9,257 nt of DNA from an uncultured Bacilli bacterium (lineage in GTDB: Bacteria; Bacillota_I; Bacilli_A; RF39; UBA660), in NCBI GenBank assembly GCA_944332505.1, contig CALVKC010000040.1, positions 1 to 9,257 on the forward strand. Reading direction: 5' to 3'. Made by a program: the position numbers and the translations under genes. The notes under the pieces are model-generated. The model did no database searches, was not told the origin of the DNA, and saw only the letters and a list, made by a program, of their open reading frames with translations. Of this stretch, positions 1-6,530 are shown piece by piece; position 1 is the stretch's first letter, and the number at the start of each line of letters is the position of its first letter.

Positions 1-177
1 ATAACAGGTATAGTTTTAACAAAACTAGATGGTACAGCCAAAGGAGGAATAGTATTAGCAATAAAAGAAGAGGTTAATTTGCCAGTTAAATTTGTAGGTC
101 TTGGAGAAAAAATGGAAGATTTAATAACCTTTGATATTGAAAATTATATTTATGGTTTATTTAAGGATATGATGTAA
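1..177 (+). CDS. ftsY: FtsY, signal recognition particle receptor GTPase (3' end only)
   Basis: This is the last 58 codons of a gene cut by the window edge, in frame from base 1. The protein is the membrane-associated SRP receptor, which docks Ffh-ribosome complexes at the Sec translocon using paired GTPase domains. The visible part of the NG domain contains the guanine-specificity motif TKLDG, followed by the AKGG loop. It then has the closing motif GLGEKMEDL followed by a Phe-Asp pair, and ends in a short C-terminal helix. The DGTAKGG form identifies FtsY; Ffh normally has DGDTRGG at this place. The TAA stop at 175-177 shares its last A with the ATG of ylxM, so the two are probably co-translated. 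Identification is firm, but nothing can be said about the N-terminal part. Confidence 0.95.
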   Translation: MTGIVLTKLDGTAKGGIVLAIKEEVNLPVKFVGLGEKMEDLITFDIENYIYGLFKDMM

Positions 178-473
178 TGGAAGAATTTATTTATTATGGT
201 TTATTATTTGATATATATAAAACATTATTAAATAATAAATCTCAAGAATTTTTTAGATTATATTACGAAGAAAATTTAACAATGCAAGAAATAGCAGATG
301 AATTTAAAGTATCTAAAAGTTATGTAGGAAGTGTAATTAAAAAAACCGAAAAAAAACTTGATGAATTAGAAAATAATTTAAAAATATATGAACATCGTCA
401 TTTTCTTGCAAACTTAATAAAATTAAATGATATAGAAAAGATTAAACAAGGTATAAATAAAATTTTAGATTAA
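177..473 (+). CDS. ylxM: YlxM-like (UPF0122) SRP-associated DNA-binding-like protein
   Basis: This 98-residue protein belongs to the YlxM/UPF0122 family, small helix-turn-helix proteins encoded with the signal recognition particle genes in Firmicutes. The family is thought to modulate SRP function, but its mechanism is not well settled. The visible core is a sigma-70 region-4-like helix-turn-helix at about residues 25-55: an FFRLYY segment, then NLTMQEIADEFKVSKSYVGS, then a Lys/Glu-rich coiled helix. The length is close to the family norm of about 105-115. The ATG overlaps the ftsY stop by one base, and an AAGGA site lies about ten bases upstream inside ftsY. In Bacillus-type genomes ffh follows ylxM; here it does not, and an unrelated surface-protein gene with its own promoter comes next. 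Confidence 0.9.
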   Translation: MEEFIYYGLLFDIYKTLLNNKSQEFFRLYYEENLTMQEIADEFKVSKSYVGSVIKKTEKKLDELENNLKIYEHRHFLANLIKLNDIEKIKQGINKILD

Positions 474-493
474 AAAATATTGATAATACCAAC

Positions 494-534
494 TTTTCTT
501 TTTTTGCTATATTTGCTATAATTCCTATAAGGAG
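494..534 (+). promoter_or_regulatory. Extended -10 promoter and ribosome site for the 542 gene
   Basis: An extended -10, TGCTATAAT (-10 proper at 517-522), lies upstream of the TTG start. The best -35 at 17 bp spacing is a weak TTTTCT (494-499), which fits the extended -10 class. The ribosome site AAGGAG (529-534) sits seven bases before the TTG start. The expected transcription start, about 529, would place that site at the very 5' end of the message, so the leader would be extremely short. Confidence 0.5.
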
Positions 535-541
535 TGATAGT

Positions 542-1366
542 TTGAAAAAGAGAATTTTAATAATTATTGGAATAATAGTTATAATTATTGGTATAGTTAT
601 AGTTTCTATATTAAATGACAATTATCTTGTAAAAGAAAGTAAAATAACAATAGATGAAGATATTACAATGGAGATTAATAAGGATACATTAACAAATATT
701 AGTGCTACAATTATAATTACTGATTTAAACAAAAAAGAAAATACTTACAATGATAATTTTTCGATAGAAAAATATGAAGATGCCAAATGGTGGGTAATCA
801 AAAAATTAAGCAAAAATAAAGTAACAACTTTGCCAGCTTATTCTGTTGGAGAGGATAACACATTAACTATGGATTTAAACTGGTTAGATGAATATGGAAC
901 CTTAGATTCTGGAAAATATCGCATTGTAAAAGAAATATCAAATGGAAAATATGTAACAGCAGAATTTACAATTACAGAAGAAAATTATTTTTATACTCAA
1001 GATGAACTTTTAAAAATAATCAATGATACAAATAACATAGTAATTTGTAATTATAAAGAAAATAACAATACGGTATGTGAAAATAAAATAAATACAATTA
1101 ATAGTGAAGATACTATTAAAGATTTTATAAATATTATAAAAAAATCAACAATAGTAGTTGATACAGAAATAGAAACAAATGAAAAAACTAAAGAAGATAT
1201 TAATGATTATATTTATCAATTCTATTTATTAAATGAAAATAATACATTAGTAGTAATAGATTACAATCAAAAATATTTAGTTCTTAAAAAAGGAGCATCT
1301 AAATATAAATTACAGCCAGCCAGTGAAAAATATGAATTTATAAATAATTTAATTAAAAAAGACTAG
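542..1366 (+). CDS. Membrane-anchored extracytoplasmic protein with bacterial Ig-like domain
   Basis: This is a 274-residue hypothetical surface protein. Residues 1-4 are basic and residues 5-24 form one Ile/Val-rich membrane segment. There is no lipobox cysteine, so it is probably an uncleaved signal anchor with the rest outside the cell. Residues about 33-145 look like the Ig-fold domain common in Firmicute surface proteins and lipoproteins. Its marks are the WW pair near 83-84, LPAY at about 97-100, and the diagnostic W-x4-YG-x4-SGKYRIVKE stretch at about 114-131. The remaining C-terminal portion (about 150-274) is not recognised; it is Asn/Lys-rich, with Cys169 and Cys179 that could form a disulfide. 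The start is TTG, chosen because AAGGAG precedes it at proper spacing and the signal anchor begins there. The gene ends with TAG just before a hairpin terminator. Its function is unknown; the Ig-like call rests on motif resemblance only. Confidence 0.75.
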   Translation: MKKRILIIIGIIVIIIGIVIVSILNDNYLVKESKITIDEDITMEINKDTLTNISATIIITDLNKKENTYNDNFSIEKYEDAKWWVIKKLSKNKVTTLPAYSVGEDNTLTMDLNWLDEYGTLDSGKYRIVKEISNGKYVTAEFTITEENYFYTQDELLKIINDTNNIVICNYKENNNTVCENKINTINSEDTIKDFINIIKKSTIVVDTEIETNEKTKEDINDYIYQFYLLNENNTLVVIDYNQKYLVLKKGASKYKLQPASEKYEFINNLIKKD

Positions 1367-1374
1367 CTAATGAT

Positions 1375-1411
1375 CATTAACAAAATATTTGTTAATGGCC
1401 TTTTTATTTTT
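1375..1411 (+). terminator. Rho-independent terminator after the 542 gene
   Basis: The arms CATTAACAAA (1375-1384) and TTTGTTAATG (1388-1397) are perfectly complementary over 10 bp around a three-base loop. A T-rich run at 1401-1411, interrupted by one A, follows after GCC. The stem is AT-rich and so weak in GC terms. It lies nine bases after the TAG stop, where a terminator is expected. Confidence 0.7.
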
Positions 1412-1423
1412 ATAAAAATATAT

Positions 1424-1470
1424 TATAATTTAAATAGAATAATTAAAATAGACTATAAGATAGAAGGCGG
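1424..1470 (+). promoter_or_regulatory. Possible promoter and ribosome site for the 1476 gene
   Basis: A TATAAT hexamer lies at 1424-1429. No good -35 is visible at 16-18 bp; only the T-run of the preceding terminator is there. The ribosome site AAGGCGG (1464-1470) precedes the GTG start by five bases and decides that start. The promoter assignment is tentative, because TATAAT-like words are common by chance in such AT-rich DNA. Confidence 0.35.
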
Positions 1471-1475
1471 TATAA

Positions 1476-2999
1476 GTGAACGATAATAATTTAAATAATA
1501 ATATGGAACCATCAACAAACAATAATGTTTTTAGTTTTGATGCACCACAATCTTCAACTGGAAGTAATAATGAACAGGCAAATAGTAATATTTCTTCAAC
1601 AAATTATTCAAATGAATCAACAAATAATGTTTTTAGTTTTGATGCACCACAATCTTCAACACAAAGCGATAATAATCAACTTTCTATAGATAATGAATTA
1701 ATAAATAACAATACAACTGATTTTTCAAATACTTTAAATAATACTGATTTTAGTGATAATACAAATCCACCGTTAATAAATAATGAATTAAATACTTTGC
1801 AAGATGTTAATGTAAATGAAAGTAGTATTGATTCAAATAATTCATCAAATACTAATAATGATAATATTGAAAAACTTTTAGTAAAAAATGATATAGATAA
1901 TACAGCTTTACAACAAGATAATTTAGATAAGCCAATAAATAATATTGCAAAAAATAGTAATCAAATTGATGATGAAGAATTATTAAAAACGTTTATTGGA
2001 AAAAATTATGATAAAATTTTAACAAACCCATTTAATTTTGCAGGATTTTTCTTTACAACATTTTATTTATTTTATAGAAAAATGTTTTTATATGGTATTG
2101 TTTTATTTTTAATAAATTTAATCATATCAATAATTATAAGCAATATTTTTGTAACTTTATTAATTGCAATTATATTTGGAGCCATAGTAAATAAAATTTA
2201 TTTAAATTATTCAAAGAAGAAAATAGCAAAAATTAAGTTAAAAAATTCTGGAAAGAATATAGAAGAATTAACAATGATATGTTCTAATAAAGGTGGAACA
2301 AGCATTGGATTAATCTTTTTAGGTTTTATTACCGAAATAATAATTGCTATTGTAACACTAATAATATTCGTAATTATTGGTCTAGGCATTTATTTTGGTA
2401 ATTCTTATAATTTTAATGATATGATAAAAGATATTGTTGATAAATCCTCTAATATAGAAGGAACATTATTAGAAGATGTGAGTATTGATAATTATATTTG
2501 TAATGGTTCAGTTTGTAGCATTTATATTGAAGAAGAAAATAATCAAGTTGAATATATATATGATGCTGATAATGTTGAATTATTTAAAACTTTAGGAAAT
2601 TATAGCAAATATATTAAAGTTAATATTTACTATACTCAAGAAAATAATAAAAAGATAATAACAAACTATAAAATATTTTTAAGAACAAATAATGAAGATA
2701 TAAGTAATATTACAAATGAAGATGAATTAAGGGATAAAATAGGATTATATAATATAGGAACACATTCTGATACATTTACATTAACTAAAATAGGTTCAAT
2801 AGGTTTTGGTTATAAAAATGATACTGCATATACCTATATAAATTACACACTTGTTAATAATAAAAATGATGAATATAAAATGACATATATAATTTCAAAT
2901 GGAGTACCTAAATTAACTGAAGGAAATAAATATAATGTTACTTTTGAAGCAGTTAAAGGAAGTTTAGGATACGAATTTAATATTATATCTATAACATAA
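1476..2999 (+). CDS. Multi-pass membrane protein with long Asn/Ser-rich N-terminal tail (hypothetical)
   Basis: This is a 507-residue protein in three parts. Residues 1-165 are a disordered-looking, hydrophilic tail rich in Asn, Ser and Asp. It contains the peptide NNVFSFDAPQSST twice (16-28 and 50-62). Residues about 166-308 are a membrane domain. It opens with LLKTFIGKNYDKI and NPFNFAGFFFTTFYLFYRKM, an aromatic-rich entry resembling DUF2628-type small membrane proteins. It continues with hydrophobic segments at about 203-245 (probably two passes), a basic loop (KKKIAKIKLK) and a last segment at about 277-307. Residues 310-507 form a probable extracytoplasmic beta-rich domain with a Cys342/Cys347 pair. 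No enzymatic motif was seen. The start is GTG, supported by AAGGCGG five bases upstream. The gene stands alone between two terminators. The DUF2628-like resemblance is from memory and uncertain; function is unknown. Confidence 0.75.
   Translation: MNDNNLNNNMEPSTNNNVFSFDAPQSSTGSNNEQANSNISSTNYSNESTNNVFSFDAPQSSTQSDNNQLSIDNELINNNTTDFSNTLNNTDFSDNTNPPLINNELNTLQDVNVNESSIDSNNSSNTNNDNIEKLLVKNDIDNTALQQDNLDKPINNIAKNSNQIDDEELLKTFIGKNYDKILTNPFNFAGFFFTTFYLFYRKMFLYGIVLFLINLIISIIISNIFVTLLIAIIFGAIVNKIYLNYSKKKIAKIKLKNSGKNIEELTMICSNKGGTSIGLIFLGFITEIIIAIVTLIIFVIIGLGIYFGNSYNFNDMIKDIVDKSSNIEGTLLEDVSIDNYICNGSVCSIYIEEENNQVEYIYDADNVELFKTLGNYSKYIKVNIYYTQENNKKIITNYKIFLRTNNEDISNITNEDELRDKIGLYNIGTHSDTFTLTKIGSIGFGYKNDTAYTYINYTLVNNKNDEYKMTYIISNGVPKLTEGNKYNVTFEAVKGSLGYEFNIISIT
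1521..1558. repeat. Direct repeat, copy 1 (38 bp, inside the 1476 gene)
   Basis: This is the first of two identical 38-bp copies, beginning AATAATGTTTTTAGTTTTGA. It encodes the peptide NNVFSFDAPQSST in the N-terminal tail. The copies are offset by 102 bp, or 34 codons, so the reading frame is kept. Confidence 0.9.
1623..1660. repeat. Direct repeat, copy 2 (38 bp, inside the 1476 gene)
   Basis: This is the second copy, identical to bases 1521-1558 across all 38 positions. Identity at synonymous positions as well as in protein suggests a recent tandem-type duplication or ongoing exchange between copies. Strong protein-level selection alone would not be expected to keep the silent sites identical. 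Confidence 0.9.
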
Positions 3000-3034
3000 A
3001 CAAAAAATAAGCTATTTTCGCTTATTTTTGTTTT
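2998..3034. terminator. Bidirectional terminator between convergent genes
   Basis: The arms AAACAAAAAATAAGC (2998-3012) and GCTTATTTTTGTTT (about 3020-3034) pair, with one bulged A, around a loop of about seven bases. On the + strand the right arm forms a T-rich tail. On the - strand the complement of the left arm does the same. It therefore serves both the 1476 gene and dacA. The dacA stop codon (3022-3024) lies inside the right arm. Confidence 0.75.
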
Positions 3035-4182
3035 ATAATATCTTTTCCTCTAGCAAACATTTTAAAATTTCTTAAAATATAATCGAACAAATTAGCTTTT
3101 AAAATATCCTTATTAACAGTAACATCAACTTCATCAACAATATTACCTTCATTATCTATAATTTCAGCACTTCCCACGATATCACCTTTTTTAACTGGAG
3201 CTTTTATAGTATCAACTTTTAAAATAAATTCATAATTACTAATATCATCAGTATTTTTAAGAAGTTCAGTAGCATCATTTAATAAAACAATATCAGCATA
3301 ATTTTCTTTACCACCTTCAACTCTAACTTTTCCTAAAATTTCATCATTAGTTTTAATAATATTTACTTTAAAAGTATTAAAACCATAGTTAAGCATTTTT
3401 ACGGTATCGCTACTTCTATTTTCAGTTGAATCTTCTCCCATAACAACAGATATCAAACGGAAATTATCTTTTTTAGCAGTAGCAGTTAAGCAATATCCGG
3501 CGTTTTCCGTAAATCCTGTTTTTAAACCATCAACACCATTATAAAATCTAACTAATTTATTAGTATTAACTAGCCAAGTCTTAGTACCATCATTTTTTTC
3601 TAGATATTCTTCATAAATACTAGTGTATTCCAAAATACTTTCATGTTTTAATAATTCTCGAGCAATAATAGCCATATCTCTAGCGGTAGAATAGTGATTT
3701 TCAGTATCTAGTCCATGAGCATTTACAAAGTTTGTATTAGTAGCTCCAATTTCTTTAAATCTTTTATTCATTGCATCGACAAATTCACTTTGAGAACCAG
3801 CTATTTTTTCAGCAAGTGCAACAACAGCATCATTACCGGAGGCAATAGCAACCCCTTTTAACAAATCATGAACTTTATAAACTTCTCCGGCCTCTAAAAA
3901 TACTTGCGAACCACCCATCGATGCGGCTTCTTCAGAAATTGTAACTTCATCATCAAAAGAAATTTTACCACTATCGATAGCTTCCATAATTAAAAGCATA
4001 CTACCAAGTTTAGTCATTGATGCTGGGGCAAGTCGTTCATCGGCATTTTTTTCGAATAAAACTTCACCAGTAGCATTATCGATTAAAATAGCACTTTTAG
4101 CACTTGGAGCATAATCTTCTTTAGCATAAACATTTAAAACACATAAACCTAACGTTAATAAAATCAAACAAATTTTTTTCAT
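3022..4182 (-). CDS. dacA: D-alanyl-D-alanine carboxypeptidase (low-molecular-weight PBP, DacA/DacF type)
   Basis: This serine peptidase S11 enzyme of 386 residues removes the terminal D-Ala from peptidoglycan pentapeptides outside the membrane, limiting crosslinking. A signal peptide (1-20) ends in VYA followed by KEDYAP. All three active-site motifs are present: SMTK with nucleophile Ser55 and Lys58, SGN at 115-117, and KTG at 221-223. A C-terminal beta-rich PBP5-like domain spans about 275-365. A final amphipathic stretch, LFDYILRNFKMFARGKDIIK, would hold the enzyme to the outer face of the membrane. The length is normal for the family. The ATG follows an AAGGTG ribosome site. The gene is divergent from dnaB-dnaI and ends in a shared terminator. 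The symbol could equally be dacF; the sequence cannot separate paralogues. Confidence 0.93.
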   Translation of the reverse strand: MKKICLILLTLGLCVLNVYAKEDYAPSAKSAILIDNATGEVLFEKNADERLAPASMTKLGSMLLIMEAIDSGKISFDDEVTISEEAASMGGSQVFLEAGEVYKVHDLLKGVAIASGNDAVVALAEKIAGSQSEFVDAMNKRFKEIGATNTNFVNAHGLDTENHYSTARDMAIIARELLKHESILEYTSIYEEYLEKNDGTKTWLVNTNKLVRFYNGVDGLKTGFTENAGYCLTATAKKDNFRLISVVMGEDSTENRSSDTVKMLNYGFNTFKVNIIKTNDEILGKVRVEGGKENYADIVLLNDATELLKNTDDISNYEFILKVDTIKAPVKKGDIVGSAEIIDNEGNIVDEVDVTVNKDILKANLFDYILRNFKMFARGKDIIKQK

Positions 4183-4210
4183 TTAAAACACCTTATTAAT
4201 AATTATGAAT

Positions 4211-4216
4211 ATTATA
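4211..4216 (-). promoter_or_regulatory. Possible -10 for dacA
   Basis: A TATAAT hexamer reads leftward about 29 bases before the dacA ATG. No convincing -35 lies at 16-18 bp. The place where one should be overlaps the -35 of the rightward dnaB promoter, so the two divergent promoters would be back to back and might compete for polymerase. Confidence 0.35.
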
Positions 4217-4235
4217 AATATTTATTCCAGAGTAA

Positions 4236-4264
4236 TTGCTTAAATAATTAAAATGTTATATAAT
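4236..4264 (+). promoter_or_regulatory. Sigma-A-type promoter for dnaB-dnaI
   Basis: A -35 TTGCTT (4236-4241), an exact 17-bp spacer and a consensus -10 TATAAT (4259-4264) predict a start near 4271 and a leader of about 50 bases. The leader ends in a full AAGGAGG ribosome site (4311-4317), four bases before the dnaB ATG. No operator-like repeat was seen in the leader. Confidence 0.65.
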
Positions 4265-4321
4265 TTTCAATAAGAAAGAGATTGTATTAAATTTAAAGAC
4301 AAATAAATATAAGGAGGTTTT

Positions 4322-5590
4322 ATGGATTCAGTTACTTTATTGCCAGCGGATAGATATGTTATATACAATAAAACTATTTTAACTGATTTTGATCGAAAAA
4401 TATTGACAACATTTTATGAACCAATCATAGGATCACTAGCAACAAACTTATATTTTACATTATGGAATGATTTAGAAGAAAACAAACAAATCTCTAGAGA
4501 ACTCAATCATCATCATTTAATGAGTATTTTAAAGTGCCCTTTAAAAACATTAAAAGATGCACGTGAATCACTTGAAGCAGTTGGTTTACTTAAAAGTTAT
4601 TTTAAAAGTGGAGACATCAACAATTACATTTATGAGTTATATTCACCACTTAATCCTATAGAATTTTTTAACCATCCAATTCTTAACATTGTATTATATA
4701 ACAACATTGGTGCAAGTGAATATGAATATTTAAAGAAAGTATATCAAAAATTAAAGATAGACACTAAAGATTACATAGATATAACTAAAAAAATAAATGA
4801 AGTATACACGAGTTGTTCTGATTTACCATATTTTGAAAGTATAGAAAGAAGTATTGGAGAGATAAATTGCACAGATGTAGTAGATTTTGATTTAATAGCA
4901 TCATCCATACCAAAAGGAATAATAAATGAAAAGGCATTAAATAAAAAAACAAAAGATTTAATTAATGAATTAGCATTTTTATACAATATAGATACTTTAA
5001 AAATGGTTGAATTAATAAGATGTGTATTAAATGAATACGGAATGATTGACAAAAACAACTTAAGACTTGCAGCAAGAAAGATGTATCAATTTAACAACAA
5101 TTCTCTTCCAACTTTAATATATCGAACCCAACCGGAATATTTAAAGTCCCCAGCGGGAGACAATTCGATGCGTGGTAAAATTATACAAATGTTTGAAAAT
5201 ATAAATCCAGTTGATTTTTTAAGAAAAAAATACAAAGGAGTAAAACCCACTAATAGGGATATAAAAATTATTGAAACTTTGGTAATAGATTTACAAATGC
5301 CACCAGCAGTAGTAAATGTATTACTTGATTATGTACTTAGAAAAAATAATAATAGATTATCCCAAGCATACATAGAAACTATTGCGGGACAATGGAAAAG
5401 GGCAGGTTTAAAAACAGCTGCTGAAGCAATGGATTTTGCTGAAAAAGAAAACAAACGAATGAGCAAAAAAATTGCTGTAGAACCAAAATCTAATAAGGAA
5501 CCAGTATGGTTTAATAAGGTAAATGAAAAAGAAGAATTAACAAGTGAAGAACAAAAGGAGTTAGAAACTTTATTTGAGGAGTTTAAATAA
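4322..5590 (+). CDS. dnaB: DnaB-type replication initiation / helicase-loading protein
   Basis: This is the Firmicute DnaB (not the helicase of the same name in E. coli). It acts with DnaD and DnaI to place the replicative helicase on DNA at oriC and at restarted forks. The protein has 422 residues, a little shorter than the roughly 470 of Bacillus subtilis. The N-terminal half (about 1-120) resembles the winged-helix DnaD/DnaB N-terminal domain; it starts LLPADRYVIYNKTILTDFDR and includes FYEPIIG. The C-terminal DnaB_2/DnaD-like domain covers about 295-375. It carries the YxxxIxxxW signature as YIETIAGQW (350-358), followed by KRAGLKT. The tail (380-422) is charged. An ideal AAGGAGG sets the ATG start. 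The TAA stop overlaps the dnaI start by one base, the classic dnaB-dnaI arrangement. The nrdR gene often found upstream is missing; dacA is there on the other strand. Confidence 0.9.
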   Translation: MDSVTLLPADRYVIYNKTILTDFDRKILTTFYEPIIGSLATNLYFTLWNDLEENKQISRELNHHHLMSILKCPLKTLKDARESLEAVGLLKSYFKSGDINNYIYELYSPLNPIEFFNHPILNIVLYNNIGASEYEYLKKVYQKLKIDTKDYIDITKKINEVYTSCSDLPYFESIERSIGEINCTDVVDFDLIASSIPKGIINEKALNKKTKDLINELAFLYNIDTLKMVELIRCVLNEYGMIDKNNLRLAARKMYQFNNNSLPTLIYRTQPEYLKSPAGDNSMRGKIIQMFENINPVDFLRKKYKGVKPTNRDIKIIETLVIDLQMPPAVVNVLLDYVLRKNNNRLSQAYIETIAGQWKRAGLKTAAEAMDFAEKENKRMSKKIAVEPKSNKEPVWFNKVNEKEELTSEEQKELETLFEEFK

Positions 5591-6480
5591 TGGAAAAAAT
5601 GAATTTAACATTAAGTGAAAAAATTGAAAGACAGTTAGAAAAAGACCTACAAGAATCACTAAAAGATCCTGAATTTTGCAAACTTATTAAAAGATTAAAA
5701 ATAACGAAAAATGATGCCAAAAAGAATAATTCTAGGTTGTTAGATACAGTTTTAGAATTACATAATTGTAGTGAATGCAAGGGATTATTTATGTGTAAAA
5801 ATAGGGTAGAAGGTTATGTAAATTATCCTAATTTAGAAAATTCTTCTTTAAAGTTTTTATATATGCCATGCAAATATCAAAAAGAATTAATGAAGCAAGA
5901 AGAAGAAAAAGCAAATAGCATAAATGAATTAAAAACTGCAAGAATGAAAGACATTGATTTAAGTGACAAAAAAAGATTAAAAGCCATAAAATGGATAAAA
6001 GAATTTTATGACAAATATGAAAAAATAAATACATTAAAAGGCTTATACTTACATGGATCATTTGGTAGTGGTAAAACTTATTTGCTAGCCTGTTTATTAA
6101 ATGAATTAAGTGTTAAAAAAAATGCAAATATTGAAATAGTTTATTTTCCTGAAATGTTAAGAAATATGAAAGAAGATTTTAGTTTAGTAGAAGACAAATT
6201 GAATTATTTAGAGAATGTAGATATATTACTAATTGATGACATTGGAGCAGAAAGTGTAACTATATGGGGTCGTGATGAGATATTAGGAACTATTTTACAA
6301 TATCGAATGAATCACAAATTAACAACTTTTTTTACTTCTAATTTAACAATAGATGAACTAGAACATCATTTATCAATTACTAAGGGTAGTGAAGATATAG
6401 TTAAAGCAAGAAGAATAATTGAAAGAATAAAGCAATTAACAGAAGATATAGAAATAGTAAGTGAAAATAGAAGAAAATAA
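5590..6480 (+). CDS. dnaI: DnaI primosomal protein, AAA+ helicase loader
   Basis: This 296-residue AAA+ ATPase opens and loads the ring-shaped replicative helicase. The N-terminal region (1-110) binds helicase in the family. It has Cys60, Cys63, Cys69 and Cys94, which could form the zinc site described for DnaI. The ATPase domain has Walker A GSFGSGKT at 156-163 (Lys162), Walker B DILLIDD at 211-217 followed by IGAE, a sensor-1 segment FFTSNLT near 248-253, and the arginine-finger region KARRIIERI at 272-280. The length is close to the family norm of about 310. The ATG overlaps the dnaB stop and AAGGAGTT/GAGGAGTT-like sequence precedes it, so translation is probably coupled. No hairpin terminator follows, so some transcripts may read on into the 6531 gene. 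Confidence 0.93.
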   Translation: MEKMNLTLSEKIERQLEKDLQESLKDPEFCKLIKRLKITKNDAKKNNSRLLDTVLELHNCSECKGLFMCKNRVEGYVNYPNLENSSLKFLYMPCKYQKELMKQEEEKANSINELKTARMKDIDLSDKKRLKAIKWIKEFYDKYEKINTLKGLYLHGSFGSGKTYLLACLLNELSVKKNANIEIVYFPEMLRNMKEDFSLVEDKLNYLENVDILLIDDIGAESVTIWGRDEILGTILQYRMNHKLTTFFTSNLTIDELEHHLSITKGSEDIVKARRIIERIKQLTEDIEIVSENRRK

Positions 6481-6501
6481 CTTTAATATTTTTTAAATAT
6501 A

Positions 6502-6522
6502 TGATATAGTTAAATAGAGGGT
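6502..6522 (+). promoter_or_regulatory. Possible extended -10 promoter and ribosome site for the 6531 gene
   Basis: TGATATAGT (6502-6510) is an extended -10 with one mismatch in the hexamer. A weak TTTAAT (6482-6487) lies at 17-bp spacing. The ribosome site AGAGGGTG (about 6516-6522) precedes the ATG by about eight bases. As with the 542 gene, the transcription start would fall almost at the ribosome site. Confidence 0.4.
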
Positions 6523-6530
6523 GTGATATT

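Noticed and set aside
450..505. Possible terminator after ylxM: GGTAT (450-454) against ATACC (486-490) with a T-rich run after it.
   Set aside because: Only five base pairs close a loop of about 30 bases; this can easily occur by chance in AT-rich DNA.
1476..1980. Repetitive AAT-rich stretch considered as a CRISPR-like or satellite array.
   Set aside because: It is an open coding tail with Asn/Ser codons; only one 38-bp repeat pair exists, with no regular spacers.
2207..2389. 60-codon open frame on the minus strand.
   Set aside because: It lies wholly opposite the membrane domain of the 1476 gene, and its hydrophobic residues simply mirror that coding strand; no ribosome site.
4771..5058. 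95-codon open frame on the minus strand.
   Set aside because: Antisense to well-supported dnaB, with low-complexity composition and no family resemblance.
5583..6061. Two minus-strand open frames (5583-5780 and 5828-6061).
   Set aside because: Both are antisense to dnaI and consist mostly of Leu/Phe/Ile runs expected from the complement of Lys/Glu/Asn-rich codons.
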